Part shown: positions 38,301 to 46,634 of the stretch, piece after piece
Numbering within the stretch: position 1 is the first letter of the stretch
Layout of the letters: each line of letters begins with the position of its first letter
From: Kingdonia uniflora
Taxonomy: Eukaryota > Streptophyta > Magnoliopsida > Ranunculales > Circaeasteraceae
Assembly: GCA_014058105.1 (NCBI GenBank)
Contig: JACGCM010002435.1
Span: forward strand, 1,240,001 to 1,304,000
Direction: 5' to 3'
Length of the DNA stretch: 64,000 bases
Notes under the pieces: generated by a model
Databases searched by the model: none
Seen by the model: only the letters and a program-made list of their open reading frames with translations
What the model was told of the DNA's origin: nothing
Made by a program: the position numbers and the translations under genes

Positions 38301-41300
38301 TCACGGTGGGGAATTTATGTCTCAATGTCTTCACAAATTCTGCAATGTCAATGGCATTGAGCATCAAACCTCTAATACGAAAACTCCACAAAAAACTGAC
38401 AAATCGGAAAGGAAAAATCGTCACATTCTTGATCTTGCTTGTACTATGCCTATTGGCATAAATTACCCCTCGCGTTGTTAGTCTGACATTGTTCTTATGG
38501 CGGTGTTTCTTATCAACCGGTCTCCATTTCGAGTTCTTTATTTTTACACCTCGTATTCTATTATTTATCCTGATCGTTTTGCTTTTTAGATTCCACCTCG
38601 AGTTTTAGGGTGTGTTTGTTTTGTCCAAGTCACTGGTCAGCCTCTAAGCTAGATCATCGTGCCTTGAAATGTGTGTTCCTGAGTTACTCTCAAGCTCAGA
38701 AGGTTATAGGTGCTTCCATCCCTCATCCCGTCGACATTTCACCTCTATGGATGTTACTTTCTTCGAACACGCTCCGTTCTTTGTGGGCGGTATTCTATCT
38801 CAGGAGAAGTGTTTTCCAGTTCGCCATCTTCTTTCAGAAGATTTATCTTTTCCTCCTTTAGATTCACTTCCGTTGAGTATTGTGTGACTTTGCAATCTCA
38901 CCTTTAGTTTTACCTTCAGTTTCACGTCCTTTACAGATTTATACTCGACGACATCCAGGACGCCAGCCTTCTACACCATACTGCCAACCATCCTTTGTAT
39001 CTTTAGGCCCGCCACCTACCACCGATTCACCTTTGTAAGGTAATGAGCCTTCTCTTATCTCTTCTATACCAGTTACTATTGATGATGATTCACTTGTTTC
39101 TCATAGTGATGATGATAAACCTATTGTTATTCGAAAAGAGAAGTGTAATGCAGGGAAGCCCAATAGATATTCTGATACAACGGTTTATTTTATCGCTAAT
39201 TATACTTCAAATAATCATTTATCTCCTACTTACAGAGCTTTTCTAGCTTCCCTTTCTTTGGTTCATATACTACGTACAGTGGTAGATGCGTTAGCCAAAC
39301 CTCATTAGAAGGCTGTGATGTTAGAAGAATTACATGCATTGGAGATTAATAATACCAGGTTATTAGCTTCTCTCCCGCCTGGTCGTACAATAGTCAAATG
39401 CAAATGGGAGTTTATAGTTAAAGAAGATCTAGATGGAACGGTAAGCAGGTACAAGGCTCAGTTAGTTGTCAGGGGTATGCACAGATATATGGTGTTGATT
39501 ATCAGGGGAGATGTTTGCTCATGTGGCCAAGATGAATACTATTCCAGTCGTCTTCTTTATTGCTGCATTGAAATCGTGGCCCCTTTTCCATATGGATATG
39601 AAGAATGCCTTTCTGAATGGAACATTGCAGAAAGAGGTTTATTTGTCTCCACCTCCAAGTTTTTGTCCCGCTTTTGCTTCAGGCTTGGTATGTAAGGTAA
39701 AAAAGTCCGTCTATGGGTTTAAGCACTCTCCTCGTACTTGGGCTGATACATTTGGTGCCGCTATGATTGACTTTGGTTATGTTCCAAGTAGTGTTGACCA
39801 TACTTTCTTTTTTTTACATTCTTGTAGGAAGACTGTTGCATTGCTTGTCTATGTTGACGATATTGTTATTACAGGAGATGATACGCAGGGTATTAATGAT
39901 CTAAAATCTTATCTCTGTACCCACTTTCAGGTAAAGGATATCGGTCCCTTGCATTATTTCTTTGGGATTGAAGTTGCTCGTTCTAGTTCCGATATTTTTA
40001 TCTCTCCGAGAAAGTACATTTTTGATCTTCTCTCTGCTTCAGGATAGCTTGCGTGTCGTCCTGCTGATACACCTCTAGAACAAAATCATCGCCTTGCCGA
40101 CTTTGAGGGGGAGTTATTGGGGGGCATTGGTCAGTACCAACGGCTTCTTGGGAAGCTCCTCTATTTTTCTCTTACCCGTCTTGATATTGCTTATGTGGTT
40201 CGAGTTCTTAGTCAGTTTATACACGAGCCACGTCTTCCCCATCTCCAGGCAAATATCCATGTTCTCAGGTATCTCAAGGGGTGTCCTAGTCGTAGCATTT
40301 TATTTCGAGATCTTATTCTCGAATCGAGGCTTGGACTGATGCTGACTATGCGGGTTCATTATCCGATCGTTGCTACACTTCTGGTATTGTACCACCATTG
40401 ATGGTAATTTGATTACATGGTGGAGTAAAAAACATTATGTTGTTTCCAGGTCCAGTGGAGAAGTCGAGTATAGGGCCATGGCTCAAAGTGTGCGTGAGTT
40501 GGTATAGCTTAAGCGTCTTCTACAAGAGCTTCGGATACCAGTCTCTTTTCCTATGTAGCTTTATTGTAACAACAAATCTGCTATTAGCATTTTGGCCAAT
40601 CCGGTGCAGCATGATCGTACCAGACACATTGAGGTTGATCGGTACTTCCTACACGAGAAACTTAAATCTAGACAGATTCAGACTCTCTATAATTCAAGTT
40701 GCAGCACCTTGCAAATTTTCTCACGAAGGTTGTTAGTAGCATATTATTTTCAGATGTTTTTTCCAAGCTGGACATGTGCGATATTCATGCTCTAGCTTGA
40801 GAGGGAGTATGGTTATTCATAGAAGTAGTTTAGTATTCCTCTCCTATATATAGAGAGTATGATATAACCTAAATAATTAATTCAATAATAAGATTTTTCT
40901 CTCTTTAATCTATTTCTACATATATTAGTTCTACCAGGAATATTGGCTGAAACTCACTTAGAAACAGTTGTAATGATTACCTGTGACCAACAAAATATAG
41001 TGGAAGATGAGTAAGCTCTCCAGTCGTTAGATTATCATCAGGCAATCCAGACGTCAAAATCATATCCAAACAGGCACTAAATCGCTCATATACTTCTCTG
41101 GCAGCTTGCGAATGATCAAATGTCACGTCATATGGTACGGATATTATAAGATAGCCTTCCTTCGCCAAAAGCTCAATTAAATGACTACAAACACATTAGA
41201 GAAATTATAAGTTACAATAACAATTTATTATTGAGTAAGAACATATAAAATAAGAAATGATGCTTTCTATATAAATTTTTTGTCTAGATTCTCTCCAATT

Positions 41301-43890
41301 ATATTTTTTCTATGGATTTTTCTTTAAAAATTCTCAGCTATCGGACAAGCTTTTCCCCTCTTTAGAATTATCTTCTTTCAGTTTTTTCGCTTTCCCACAA
41401 TCTCTGACGAAAGCTTGAGAAAAACAAAAAAATAGGAAACTCGACTTCCTCTGTTATGAACCAAATGCAGAAACCAAATCTCTTTTCACTCGTGAGAACT
41501 AGTTTTTTTGTGTGTGTTTTTCATTTTTCATATTTCAAACACAATTTTGATGTAACAAAGTTTTTTTTTTGGGAGACGAATGCGCCCATTTAACAGGCAT
41601 AAGGGAGGAGGGTTAAGGGTCAAACACAAATGGAATGCGCGCTTAAAGCATCAGTTAACCAGAGGGTCATCATTGAAGAAGAATGGAGGCTGAAACGTAT
41701 GTTGACTGGAGAATGTTATCCACTCATTAATGAGCTATGATAAACCTGTCAAAGGAAGAAATTTAGAGGAGGATCAAAGTTGACTGCCGAATGCATGTAG
41801 ATCTTAGTGGAGTGTCGAAGGCACATAAAGTTGGGTGCCATGGCTTTAACATAATAGTTTGAGGAGTGTCATAGACATGAGTGCTGCTACTCACATACAA
41901 GAGACAAGAATTAAGTGGATACCTCCATGACGGAGGAAAATCCACGGTTTATGAAACCAATCATGGTGCGATGCCTTTAAATCTCTCCAATTTCAGTAGC
42001 TTAATCTCTCATTTTAACGCTTTCAGAAAAATATTCCAAACCTTAAGTTGTGTTCCCTTTTGTGTGAAGGGAGGACACAATAGAATACGGTAAAATGCCA
42101 ATATAGCCTTCATAAAGTAGGTCTGCCAAAATACTCTCCAAGAAAATTCACTATTTCATCAATTCACATTAATGTGGATAGATCCTTGACCAAAGAACAC
42201 TCTGTTAGGGTTGATTCTCAAATTCATAAGACTGCCCATCAAACATGTGGATCTGAGCATGATTTCTTTGATCAACCCCTAAGTTCATATCAAACCATTT
42301 TTGCGACAACTACTCTAACCTCGTGATTCCAAAACTACCCAAGATTATTGAAAGAACTTGGAATAGTTGAAAGAACAACAAAAAACAACAAAACTAGTAG
42401 AAAATGAATACTCTATGCATGAGTATGTTTATTGAATTCACAACTTGGTAAGAAAGTAGACATTATTTGGAGGACACGGTGACACGTGCTACTTTTGATT
42501 CTGACTGGGAAGACAAAATCTGCTTTTCATCTCATTTTAAACTCGAAACTACTCCTAGACACTTTAATCCTTGGCAATTACCTAGGCCTAGGCAGCTTGA
42601 AGTTCAAACTCACATTAAAAAAGGTCTTCATGATACTCTCTCTTAAAAAAAATATTGTGGCAGGATCTATCTAGGAAGCAAAGATGATAAAAATTTCTCA
42701 TAACAATTGCAATTCACGGTGTTGTGCATCATAGTCAAAGCTATATTATTGCTGATAAAGAAAATAACTAAAATATTTTATGGTAATTACTCATAAACTG
42801 ATAAATATGCTCCTATTTTTTAAGTATCTTCATGAAAATAAAAAAAATCCTTATCTTTATGAAAAAATGCATTATGGAATTCTGAGACAGGTCAGGGAGG
42901 ATTGGGTTTTGTTACTTTAAATGAATATAATAATTGTTTGCTGGCAGGTACTCACAAAATCCAAGCTAGAAGTCCTGAAGAAACTACGGGAGAGGACTCC
43001 GGTGAGCCCTCCAAGCAGTGAAGGAACATATGGAGAAAGGGGATCTTTTGTTTGCGGTACATAATATTTTCATCATTAACTATCTTAAGAAACCATCTAT
43101 AGTAGTTTCCTGAGAAACTGCTGCTTATCTTCTTCATTGCCTTGAAGACTATAAATATTTTTGTTTTGTGGATTTTGTTTATAGTTTTAGACGTTGTAAT
43201 ATAATTGCTCACGAACTAGCTGCCATAGGTGCATAGCATATTACGCTTTTTGTTATAGTCCTGGATGGTTGTATGATCTTGTCCGAACTCAGTGCTAACT
43301 GTTTGTTTGCTTTGTTAGTGAAAATTGCTTACAGGAAAAAAAAAACTTAATACGGAAGTATATCACACAGATGATTAAGAATCTTATAGCAAGGGTGTCG
43401 TAGACAACTATGAATATCTTCCAATTGATTCAAATCATTATAACTCATAGAAAGTAACAATATGTTCTTTCCCAAGGGTTTTAACTTGTACTTGAAATAA
43501 TAATGTTATTTACCTATATGTAACTTCAGGAACTGCTCCAACAAATGCTCCTCCTAAGAATTTGATAATTGCACGCGGCTTTGTACCATTTGGCGGTGGA
43601 ATTACCAAGCAAGTATCCATTCTTCTATATATTTTATTTGTATATACATCACTCCCCGCATATCCATTGTAAGCCATCTTCCTAGAGGGGCTTCCTGATA
43701 AGGCCCTGTATTTTCTAAAATATAAAGATCCAACAGTGTATCGGGAAAATTCCAACTTAGACAATACCTTTCTTGGATCACCCCCAAAAACACCATTTAC
43801 TTCACAGCATTGACATCTATACAATGTGAAACTCTTCATATTGGAACTCTTCATTTCCATTTGGGGAAGTAAAGTAGTAACAAGTGCCAT
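11330..43890 (-). CDS. DUF1350 alpha/beta-hydrolase-like protein, nine exons over 32.6 kb
   Basis: Coding exons (minus strand, 5' to 3'): 43890-43514, 41184-40981, 28247-28190, 28022-27960, 27633-27558, 18551-18436, 12084-11995, 11900-11769, 11464-11330. They sum to 1,251 bp (416 residues plus TAG), keep one frame, and all eight introns are GT-AG. The product matches the plant DUF1350 family. Key blocks are [19 protein letters not shown] (end of exon 1), [17 protein letters not shown] (exon 2), GHSNG (residues 192-196, a GxSxG nucleophile elbow across exons 2/3), FNSDAIDE and SGNHLTPC (exon 8), the likely acid and histidine regions. Family members are predicted plastid serine-hydrolase-like proteins of unknown substrate; plastid location is inferred. 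I chose the ATG at 43890 because it opens MALVTTLLP before the conserved region. A possible acceptor at about 43923 suggests an upstream, probably untranslated, exon. Introns 1, 2, 5 and 6 are enlarged by transposons. Confidence 0.9.
12221..13000. mobile_element. hAT-like non-autonomous element in intron 6
   Basis: The ends form an inverted repeat of about 19 bp with two mismatches: ATGGTTCGAAAACTCGGAC at the left and, reading inward from the right, ATGGTTCAAAAACTCAGAC. Subterminal DNA is rich in AACTCGG/CCGAGTT words on both sides, as in transposase-binding arrays. I could not find a convincing 8-bp target duplication, so the superfamily is inferred from the terminus only. The 70-codon frame at 12444-12656 (-) shows no transposase motif. 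Confidence 0.5.
13091..13475 (+). repeat. LTR (family X), followed by primer-binding site
   Basis: Begins TGATAGTGGCGTCCGG and ends TTTCTACCA, with TATA-like CTCTATAAAAC near 13235. It is followed after 3 bp by TGGTATCAAGAG, matching an initiator-tRNA-type primer-binding site. The same LTR family recurs in inverted orientation at 13878-14005, 14720-15034 and 25953-26293. Confidence 0.6.
13476..13877 (+). pseudogene. Short acidic gag-like leader of LTR family X
   Basis: After the primer-binding site an ATG at about 13523 opens a frame rich in Glu, Lys and Asp ([12 protein letters not shown]...). It continues after a shift as [18 protein letters not shown]. No protease, integrase or polymerase follows, so this is a non-autonomous or truncated element. 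The plus-strand frame at 13584-13805 is a shadow of this coding bias. Confidence 0.35.
13878..14005 (-). repeat. Inverted fragment of LTR family X
   Basis: The reverse complement begins TATAGCTAGCGTCCGGTCG and proceeds through a GAGA/TCTC stretch and AT-rich block like the first about 130 bp of the 14720-15034 and 25953-26293 copies. Confidence 0.6.
14006..14719 (-). other. Unrecognised coding-like stretch between LTR fragments
   Basis: On the minus strand a frame reading [19 protein letters not shown] and [19 protein letters not shown] runs out of the LTR copy (14740 down to 14450). After a stop, acidic sequence and the block [19 protein letters not shown] follow near 14250-14180. Composition is protein-like rather than random, but I recognise no family. 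It could be a gene fragment carried between two LTRs. The overlapping plus-strand frame (14101-14442) is low-complexity antisense. Confidence 0.35.
14720..15034 (-). repeat. LTR family X copy, minus orientation
   Basis: The reverse complement starts TGATAGGTGGCGTCCGATCG at 15034, continues through TTAGGAGGTTTTATTTTA and is recognisable to about 14720. The inner boundary is approximate because the 3' end has diverged. Confidence 0.55.
15035..15439. other. Intron 6 sequence, nothing recognised
   Basis: AT-rich. The left edge of the adjacent LINE cannot be placed exactly and may lie within this stretch. Confidence 0.3.
15440..18060 (+). mobile_element. 5'-truncated LINE, antisense in intron 6 of the DUF1350 gene
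   Basis: Domains in order: reverse transcriptase with [18 protein letters not shown] (15510), [15 protein letters not shown] (15795, one shift) and LLFADF where the catalytic FADD is expected (15940); zf-RVT region (16550-17017, [16 protein letters not shown]); linker with [11 protein letters not shown] (17200); then an intact-looking RNase H domain (17427-17891) with [30 protein letters not shown] and ITTDSTA. A 3' UTR and short A-run follow (18054-18060). Stops and shifts disable the polymerase, while the 155-codon RNase H frame is unbroken. Endonuclease and ORF1 are absent. Confidence 0.8.
18552..20229. other. Intron 5, proximal part: no element resolved
   Basis: No coding signal. At 19140-19280 and again near 19855 there are repeated TGTCGCAT / GCGACA words on both strands, resembling subterminal motifs of a DNA transposon, but I could not find matching termini. 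Confidence 0.35.
20235..20368 (-). repeat. 3' LTR of copia A
   Basis: 134 bp. It differs from the 5' LTR mainly by loss of the CTCTATATATAGG segment, the TATA region. Adjacent bases 20369-20386 are the complement of the polypurine tract. Confidence 0.8.
20639..21281 (-). pseudogene. Copia A reverse transcriptase end and RNase H
   Basis: Minus-strand segments read [32 protein letters not shown] and then [20 protein letters not shown] with [14 protein letters not shown]. These are the thumb region and RNase H signature of Ty1/copia polyproteins. The YVDD active site lies in the deleted part. Frames are interrupted. Confidence 0.8.
21575..22426 (-). pseudogene. Copia A protease and N-terminal integrase
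   Basis: [16 protein letters not shown] (about 22345-22300) is the aspartic protease active site. [15 protein letters not shown] (about 21865) is the integrase zinc-binding block, followed by [10 protein letters not shown] and [18 protein letters not shown], the integrase core. Stops separate the blocks and the integrase C-terminus is missing. Confidence 0.75.
22460..23587 (-). pseudogene. Copia A gag
   Basis: Starts [17 protein letters not shown] at 23587 with [19 protein letters not shown], the copia gag pre-domain. After a shifted stretch, the CCHC knuckle [14 protein letters not shown] lies near 22615-22575 and is intact. Confidence 0.75.
23773..23919 (-). repeat. 5' LTR of copia A with primer-binding site
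   Basis: 147 bp, same length as the 5' LTR of copia B. It contains a TATATATAG promoter core. The primer-binding site is at 23762-23772 (minus strand). Confidence 0.8.
23925..25629. other. Intron 5 middle part, no element resolved
   Basis: Very AT-rich. Around 24530-24980 there are repeated AATATTGAGAATAT words, then CTCTATAAAGGGAACC with a transcript-like leader and TTAATAAAG, which resembles the promoter end of an LTR. I cannot define two termini or coding sequence. Confidence 0.35.
25953..26293 (-). repeat. Solo LTR of family X inside the LINE
   Basis: The reverse complement runs from TGATAAGTGGCATCCGG (26293) through a TCTCTCTCTCTCTCC tract and ends near CTACCA (25953). No internal retroelement sequence accompanies it. 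I could not see a clean 5-bp target duplication. Confidence 0.55.
26488..27260. mobile_element. hAT non-autonomous element with perfect 8-bp target duplication
   Basis: ATTTCTTT occurs immediately before (26480-26487) and after (27261-27268) the element; an 8-bp duplication is diagnostic of hAT. The ends are TAGGGTCGTCCTTAG and CTAAGG-like...AAGGCTGGCCCTG, degenerate versions of the common CAGGGCCGGCCCT terminus, with inner similarity GGCCTTAGGCAA / TTGCCTTAAGG. About 773 bp. The ORF at 26788-27036 shows no transposase motif. Confidence 0.8.
28248..28737. other. Intron 2, exon-3-proximal part
   Basis: Contains a short CA-repeat (around 28438-28457) and an AT-rich stretch with repeated TAGTTAGAAGTAGG / TTCTAATTAGG words. 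No element boundaries found. Confidence 0.35.
30269..30292. repeat. (TA)n microsatellite inside the LINE
   Basis: About 22-24 bp of alternating A and T after an A8 run. Confidence 0.8.
32512..33527 (-). mobile_element. Mutator-like (Pack-MULE-type) insertion carrying a gene fragment, inside LINE ORF1
   Basis: Short inverted ends ATGGAACTAAAT (32512-32523) and TTTAGTTCCAT (33517-33527) are flanked by 9-bp near-repeats TATACACCT (32503-32511) and CATAAACCT (33529-33537; 7 of 9 identical). A 9-bp duplication points to Mutator. The interior, on the minus strand, looks like the 5' part of a plant gene: a pyrimidine-rich leader, a GGTAAGTAG donor near 33180, then a frame beginning [20 protein letters not shown] (32853-32560). 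I do not recognise the donor gene. Terminal repeats are short for a typical MULE, so the class is tentative. Confidence 0.45.
35091..35980. other. Intron 2 between LINE and copia B, nothing recognised
   Basis: AT-rich with no coding or terminal-repeat signal. The frame at 35757-36065 overlaps the LTR and is chance. Confidence 0.35.
35986..36132 (+). repeat. 5' LTR of copia B
   Basis: 147 bp, TGTTAGCATGG...TTTCTACA, with a CTATATATAG promoter core. Confidence 0.85.
36391..37510 (+). pseudogene. Copia B gag
   Basis: ATG at 36391 opens [10 protein letters not shown]..., the same start as in copia A, shifted within about ten codons. [15 protein letters not shown] is followed by a short tandem triplication of a TTGAATTATGTTCGATGG-like unit (36517-36575). 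The intact CCHC knuckle [14 protein letters not shown] lies at about 37250-37290. Confidence 0.75.
37519..38480 (+). pseudogene. Copia B protease and integrase
   Basis: [14 protein letters not shown] at about 37519-37560 is the aspartic protease site. The GAG-pre-integrase segment ([11 protein letters not shown] near 37930) and integrase blocks ([13 protein letters not shown] zinc region near 38010, [19 protein letters not shown] near 38170) follow with stops. Confidence 0.7.
39315..40800 (+). pseudogene. Copia B reverse transcriptase and RNase H
   Basis: [20 protein letters not shown] and [20 protein letters not shown] open the domain; [20 protein letters not shown] and [11 protein letters not shown] follow. 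The active site [11 protein letters not shown] (about 39850) is intact in the 178-codon frame 39511-40047. After a stop the thumb ([19 protein letters not shown], 40130) and RNase H ([18 protein letters not shown], 40445) continue in other frames. Confidence 0.85.
40810..40920 (+). repeat. 3' LTR of copia B, 36 bp shorter than the 5' LTR
   Basis: Starts TGGTTATTCATAG directly after the polypurine tract. The first 36 bp seen in the 5' LTR are missing. Confidence 0.8.
41185..42934. other. Intron 1, distal part: no element resolved
   Basis: Two stretches look weakly coding on the plus strand: about 42150-42330 ([20 protein letters not shown]) and 42480-42655 ([20 protein letters not shown]). 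I recognise neither. The ORFs near 41763-42093 have no family features. Confidence 0.35.
42935..43349 (+). mobile_element. LINE 3' end (terminal RNase H) in intron 1
   Basis: After a decayed start, the plus strand reads [20 protein letters not shown] near 43170-43230, matching the last block of LINE RNase H domains (RxxNxxAHxLAxxG). A stop, a T-rich 3' tail and an A-run at about 43336-43345 follow. The whole piece is antisense to the host gene. Confidence 0.5.
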
Positions 43891-45229
43891 AGTGCAGGTG
43901 CTAGAGTTACTCTTACTGTTTCTGCGCACAAAGGTAAGGGAAAAAAATATTTGTCAGCAATGACATCATGAGCAACACCTAATGTTTTCTCTTTAAGGAA
44001 ATAATGATTGAAGACGTCATGTCAATATTTAACAAAAAGCTGATCTACGGTAACCGTAGGAACAACAACTGTAACTGATAGAGCTAAGTCTGGTAGAGAT
44101 TTTTCTTAAGGAGTGAAGCTATTAGCAGGGCTATTATTGAATCTTCCCTGTATTAGCTTTGTACTTTCCTTTAGTACCCCTTCTAAGATTTCTATTATTT
44201 AATATGTATCTATAAATATAAGTTTTGAGAACCTCTCAATCACAAGTTTTTCCCCTAAATTAGTTTCTGCAAAAGCACCCCTGTCTGATGGGTTTTAAAA
44301 TCCAATACTGGACACAATATATTGTGTCACTTTACTTCTACAGAAGATACAGATATTTTTAAGGAGAAAATGAACTTCAATTTTATCAATCCTCTTACAA
44401 AACATGAGTGATATATATCATAAGATGTCCATCACATAATCAGTTATTTCCTTCTAATGTGCAAGTACTACTACGGTATTCTGAATATTTAAACATACCA
44501 CGTCCGATGTAACCCATCTTTCAATCTAAAATGACATTACATACCTGTCGTAGATAATAACGACAATTCTATATAAACATCTAAAAAAAACATCATTCAC
44601 TAGAGGATCTTCACTTCCTACTAGATTGAGTCGCCATAGATGTATCTGTTGTAGTATATGTGTGTAAATACACATATTACTTTAGTCTACACATATATTA
44701 CTTTAGTCCCACATATACTCCAACAGTATCAAGCTCCAGTTCATTTGGTGTTATAGTGGAGGGGGGCATATTTAGTGTTACCGTAGATACAGCCCACGCA
44801 ACTCCTTTCTAACATCCCAATTTTGTCTTGAAGGCTGTGGTATGGACTATAGAACAGTAGTGGTGGATGTGGTTCTTCAATAACGTGATGCTGTACTACT
44901 CGGTGTAACTGTTGTTAAAGACTAAAGTTTGAATTTTTTTAGATCATTCTTTTGTACAAGGAGATTCTGCTCTAATATGTATTGGCATTTGTCTCCAGTT
45001 TTTGGTATGAGATACATTCACAACCAATCTAGTTTTGCCCGACTTTCTCTTTGGCACTCTTAAGGCGAATGATTCCCACATTGGCAATATTATTGGCATA
45101 TTCCAGCTGTGGTATTGTGAAAGATTTGGTAGGCCATGAACAAAAGAATTCATGAAAATGAAACTAGTTCGAGTGTGGCTATTCACAATAAGGTAAAAAA
45201 AATTGGTGGCAGAGGTATTTTACAAAATA
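43891..45229. other. Upstream region of the DUF1350 gene
   Basis: Should contain promoter and 5' UTR of the minus-strand gene. On the minus strand a CCTTTGTGCGCAG acceptor-like sequence occurs at about 43923, in frame with the coding exon, so a leader intron is possible. I could not place a TATA box confidently. The 80-codon frame at 44944-45186 (-) is unrecognised. Confidence 0.4.
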
Positions 45230-45830
45230 TCTTCGTCTCAAGATTCTTCTTTTACTGATATTACTTCTCGAAAAGCCTCAGGGTTGGCTAAGTTTAGAGC
45301 GAGGGTGGTTCAAGATACTCAGATTCATTGCTTCAAAAGCTCTACCAGCTGGCTCCTATAAGCTGACCTTTGAGAAAGCTAGAAGAGGTAGCACTGACCC
45401 CTGTGGAAGTGGGTTGTAATTACAGAATCCCAAGGGAGTTTTATTGGTTTTTGTCACATTTTTTTGCCATGGAAATAATGTGTGGATGAGGTACCAAGTA
45501 TGCTAGTTTATAATGAACGGTGTAAGCAAAACAATAGCCTGCCATTACTAGTGGAAACGGATTCTAAAACGTTGTTAGACTGGCTTCCTCCAATGGAAAA
45601 TTTCCCTTTGCTTGTTCTAAGACTATACGTAAAGCTATTAGAGTTACACATAGAAATTCAGTTCACTCTGCTGCATATTCTAGTGAAGGAAATGACGCAG
45701 ATAATACACTAGCTAAACATGGGGTCTCTTACGGAAAATCAAAGTTCATTCTCAGTATACGTCTCAAGAAATGAGAGTTGCTCTCAAATTGGATAGGTAC
45801 GGTATCGGTTTTATTAGAAAAAAATAGCTT
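45230..45830 (+). mobile_element. LINE RNase H fragment
   Basis: VETDSKTLLDWL (about 45548-45585) is the second acidic block of a LINE RNase H. In a shifted frame, SKTIRKAIRVTHRNSVHSAA and GNDADNTLAKHGVS resemble the final block. Upstream sequence is too decayed to assign. Confidence 0.5.
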
Positions 45831-46634
45831 TACTCTTGTAATTTGTATCCGTCGATAACATAATTCCCACTGGGTCTCCACTGATTCATTTTTAATCACC
45901 ATTATTACATCCTACTTTCCTATCAAATTACATTTAACGCGCTCAAGGAGCCCACATGGAGATAATCAAAAAGTGGGGTTTCTTTTCTTTCTTTCTCCTT
46001 CTCAAGATAAGAAAATATTTTAATTTAATAATTTGAAAACTTTCAGACAATGGGTTTTAATAATAAGATTGAATTGAAAATACAAACAACAACAAAAAAA
46101 ACTATTAATCCATAATTTTCTTTACTTTATCTCCAGCTAGATACTGAAATCTATCACAACAAACTAATTAAAGAACTAATCAACAACTAAATGAATACTT
46201 CATCAAAAGAAGAAATAAAAATCTTACAACGATTTAGGGTTTTGGAGATAAGCTTATTGGTTTCGCGACGATTACAATCTCTCTATCATTCTCTTGTTTT
46301 TTAAGCTTTGTTGTGGACATTTTAACTGTTTATTTCTCCTGGTCGTCTACCACCAGGACCAGCATAGTCAATGCTGCTCCCGACTCCTAATCTTGCCACA
46401 TCATAATCTAGTATACCCAGTATAGGTGAGACGGCCATATGCCTATTTCGAGATCAGAAACTGGTTGAATGCTGTCAATCATTCTGATGAAATAGGGACT
46501 TATCAATTTGATGCTATAGTAGAATTCATAAACACTTACAAAGTGGGGGAAAAAATATCATTTGTATTATGCATTACAATTTCAGATTATGTTTCTATGG
46601 TATTTGGAGGTCGGAAATGACTGGTAGAATGTTG
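45831..46634. other. Downstream region of the pectinesterase pseudogene
   Basis: AT-rich, with no coding signal. The plus-strand frames at 46426-46844 are antisense to, or run into, the pectinesterase sequence. Confidence 0.5.

Larger units (their letters stand above)
35986..40920 (+). mobile_element. Ty1/copia element B, full-length but inactive, antisense in intron 2
   Basis: Flanked by a perfect 5-bp target duplication TATAT (35981-35985 and 40921-40925). 5' LTR 35986-36132, primer-binding site TGGTATCAGAGC (36133-36144), gag, protease, integrase, reverse transcriptase, RNase H in Ty1/copia order, polypurine tract GAGAGGGAG, then 3' LTR 40810-40920. Several stops and shifts interrupt the polyprotein. 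The LTRs differ by roughly seven substitutions over about 110 aligned bases by eye. Same family as copia A. Confidence 0.9.
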
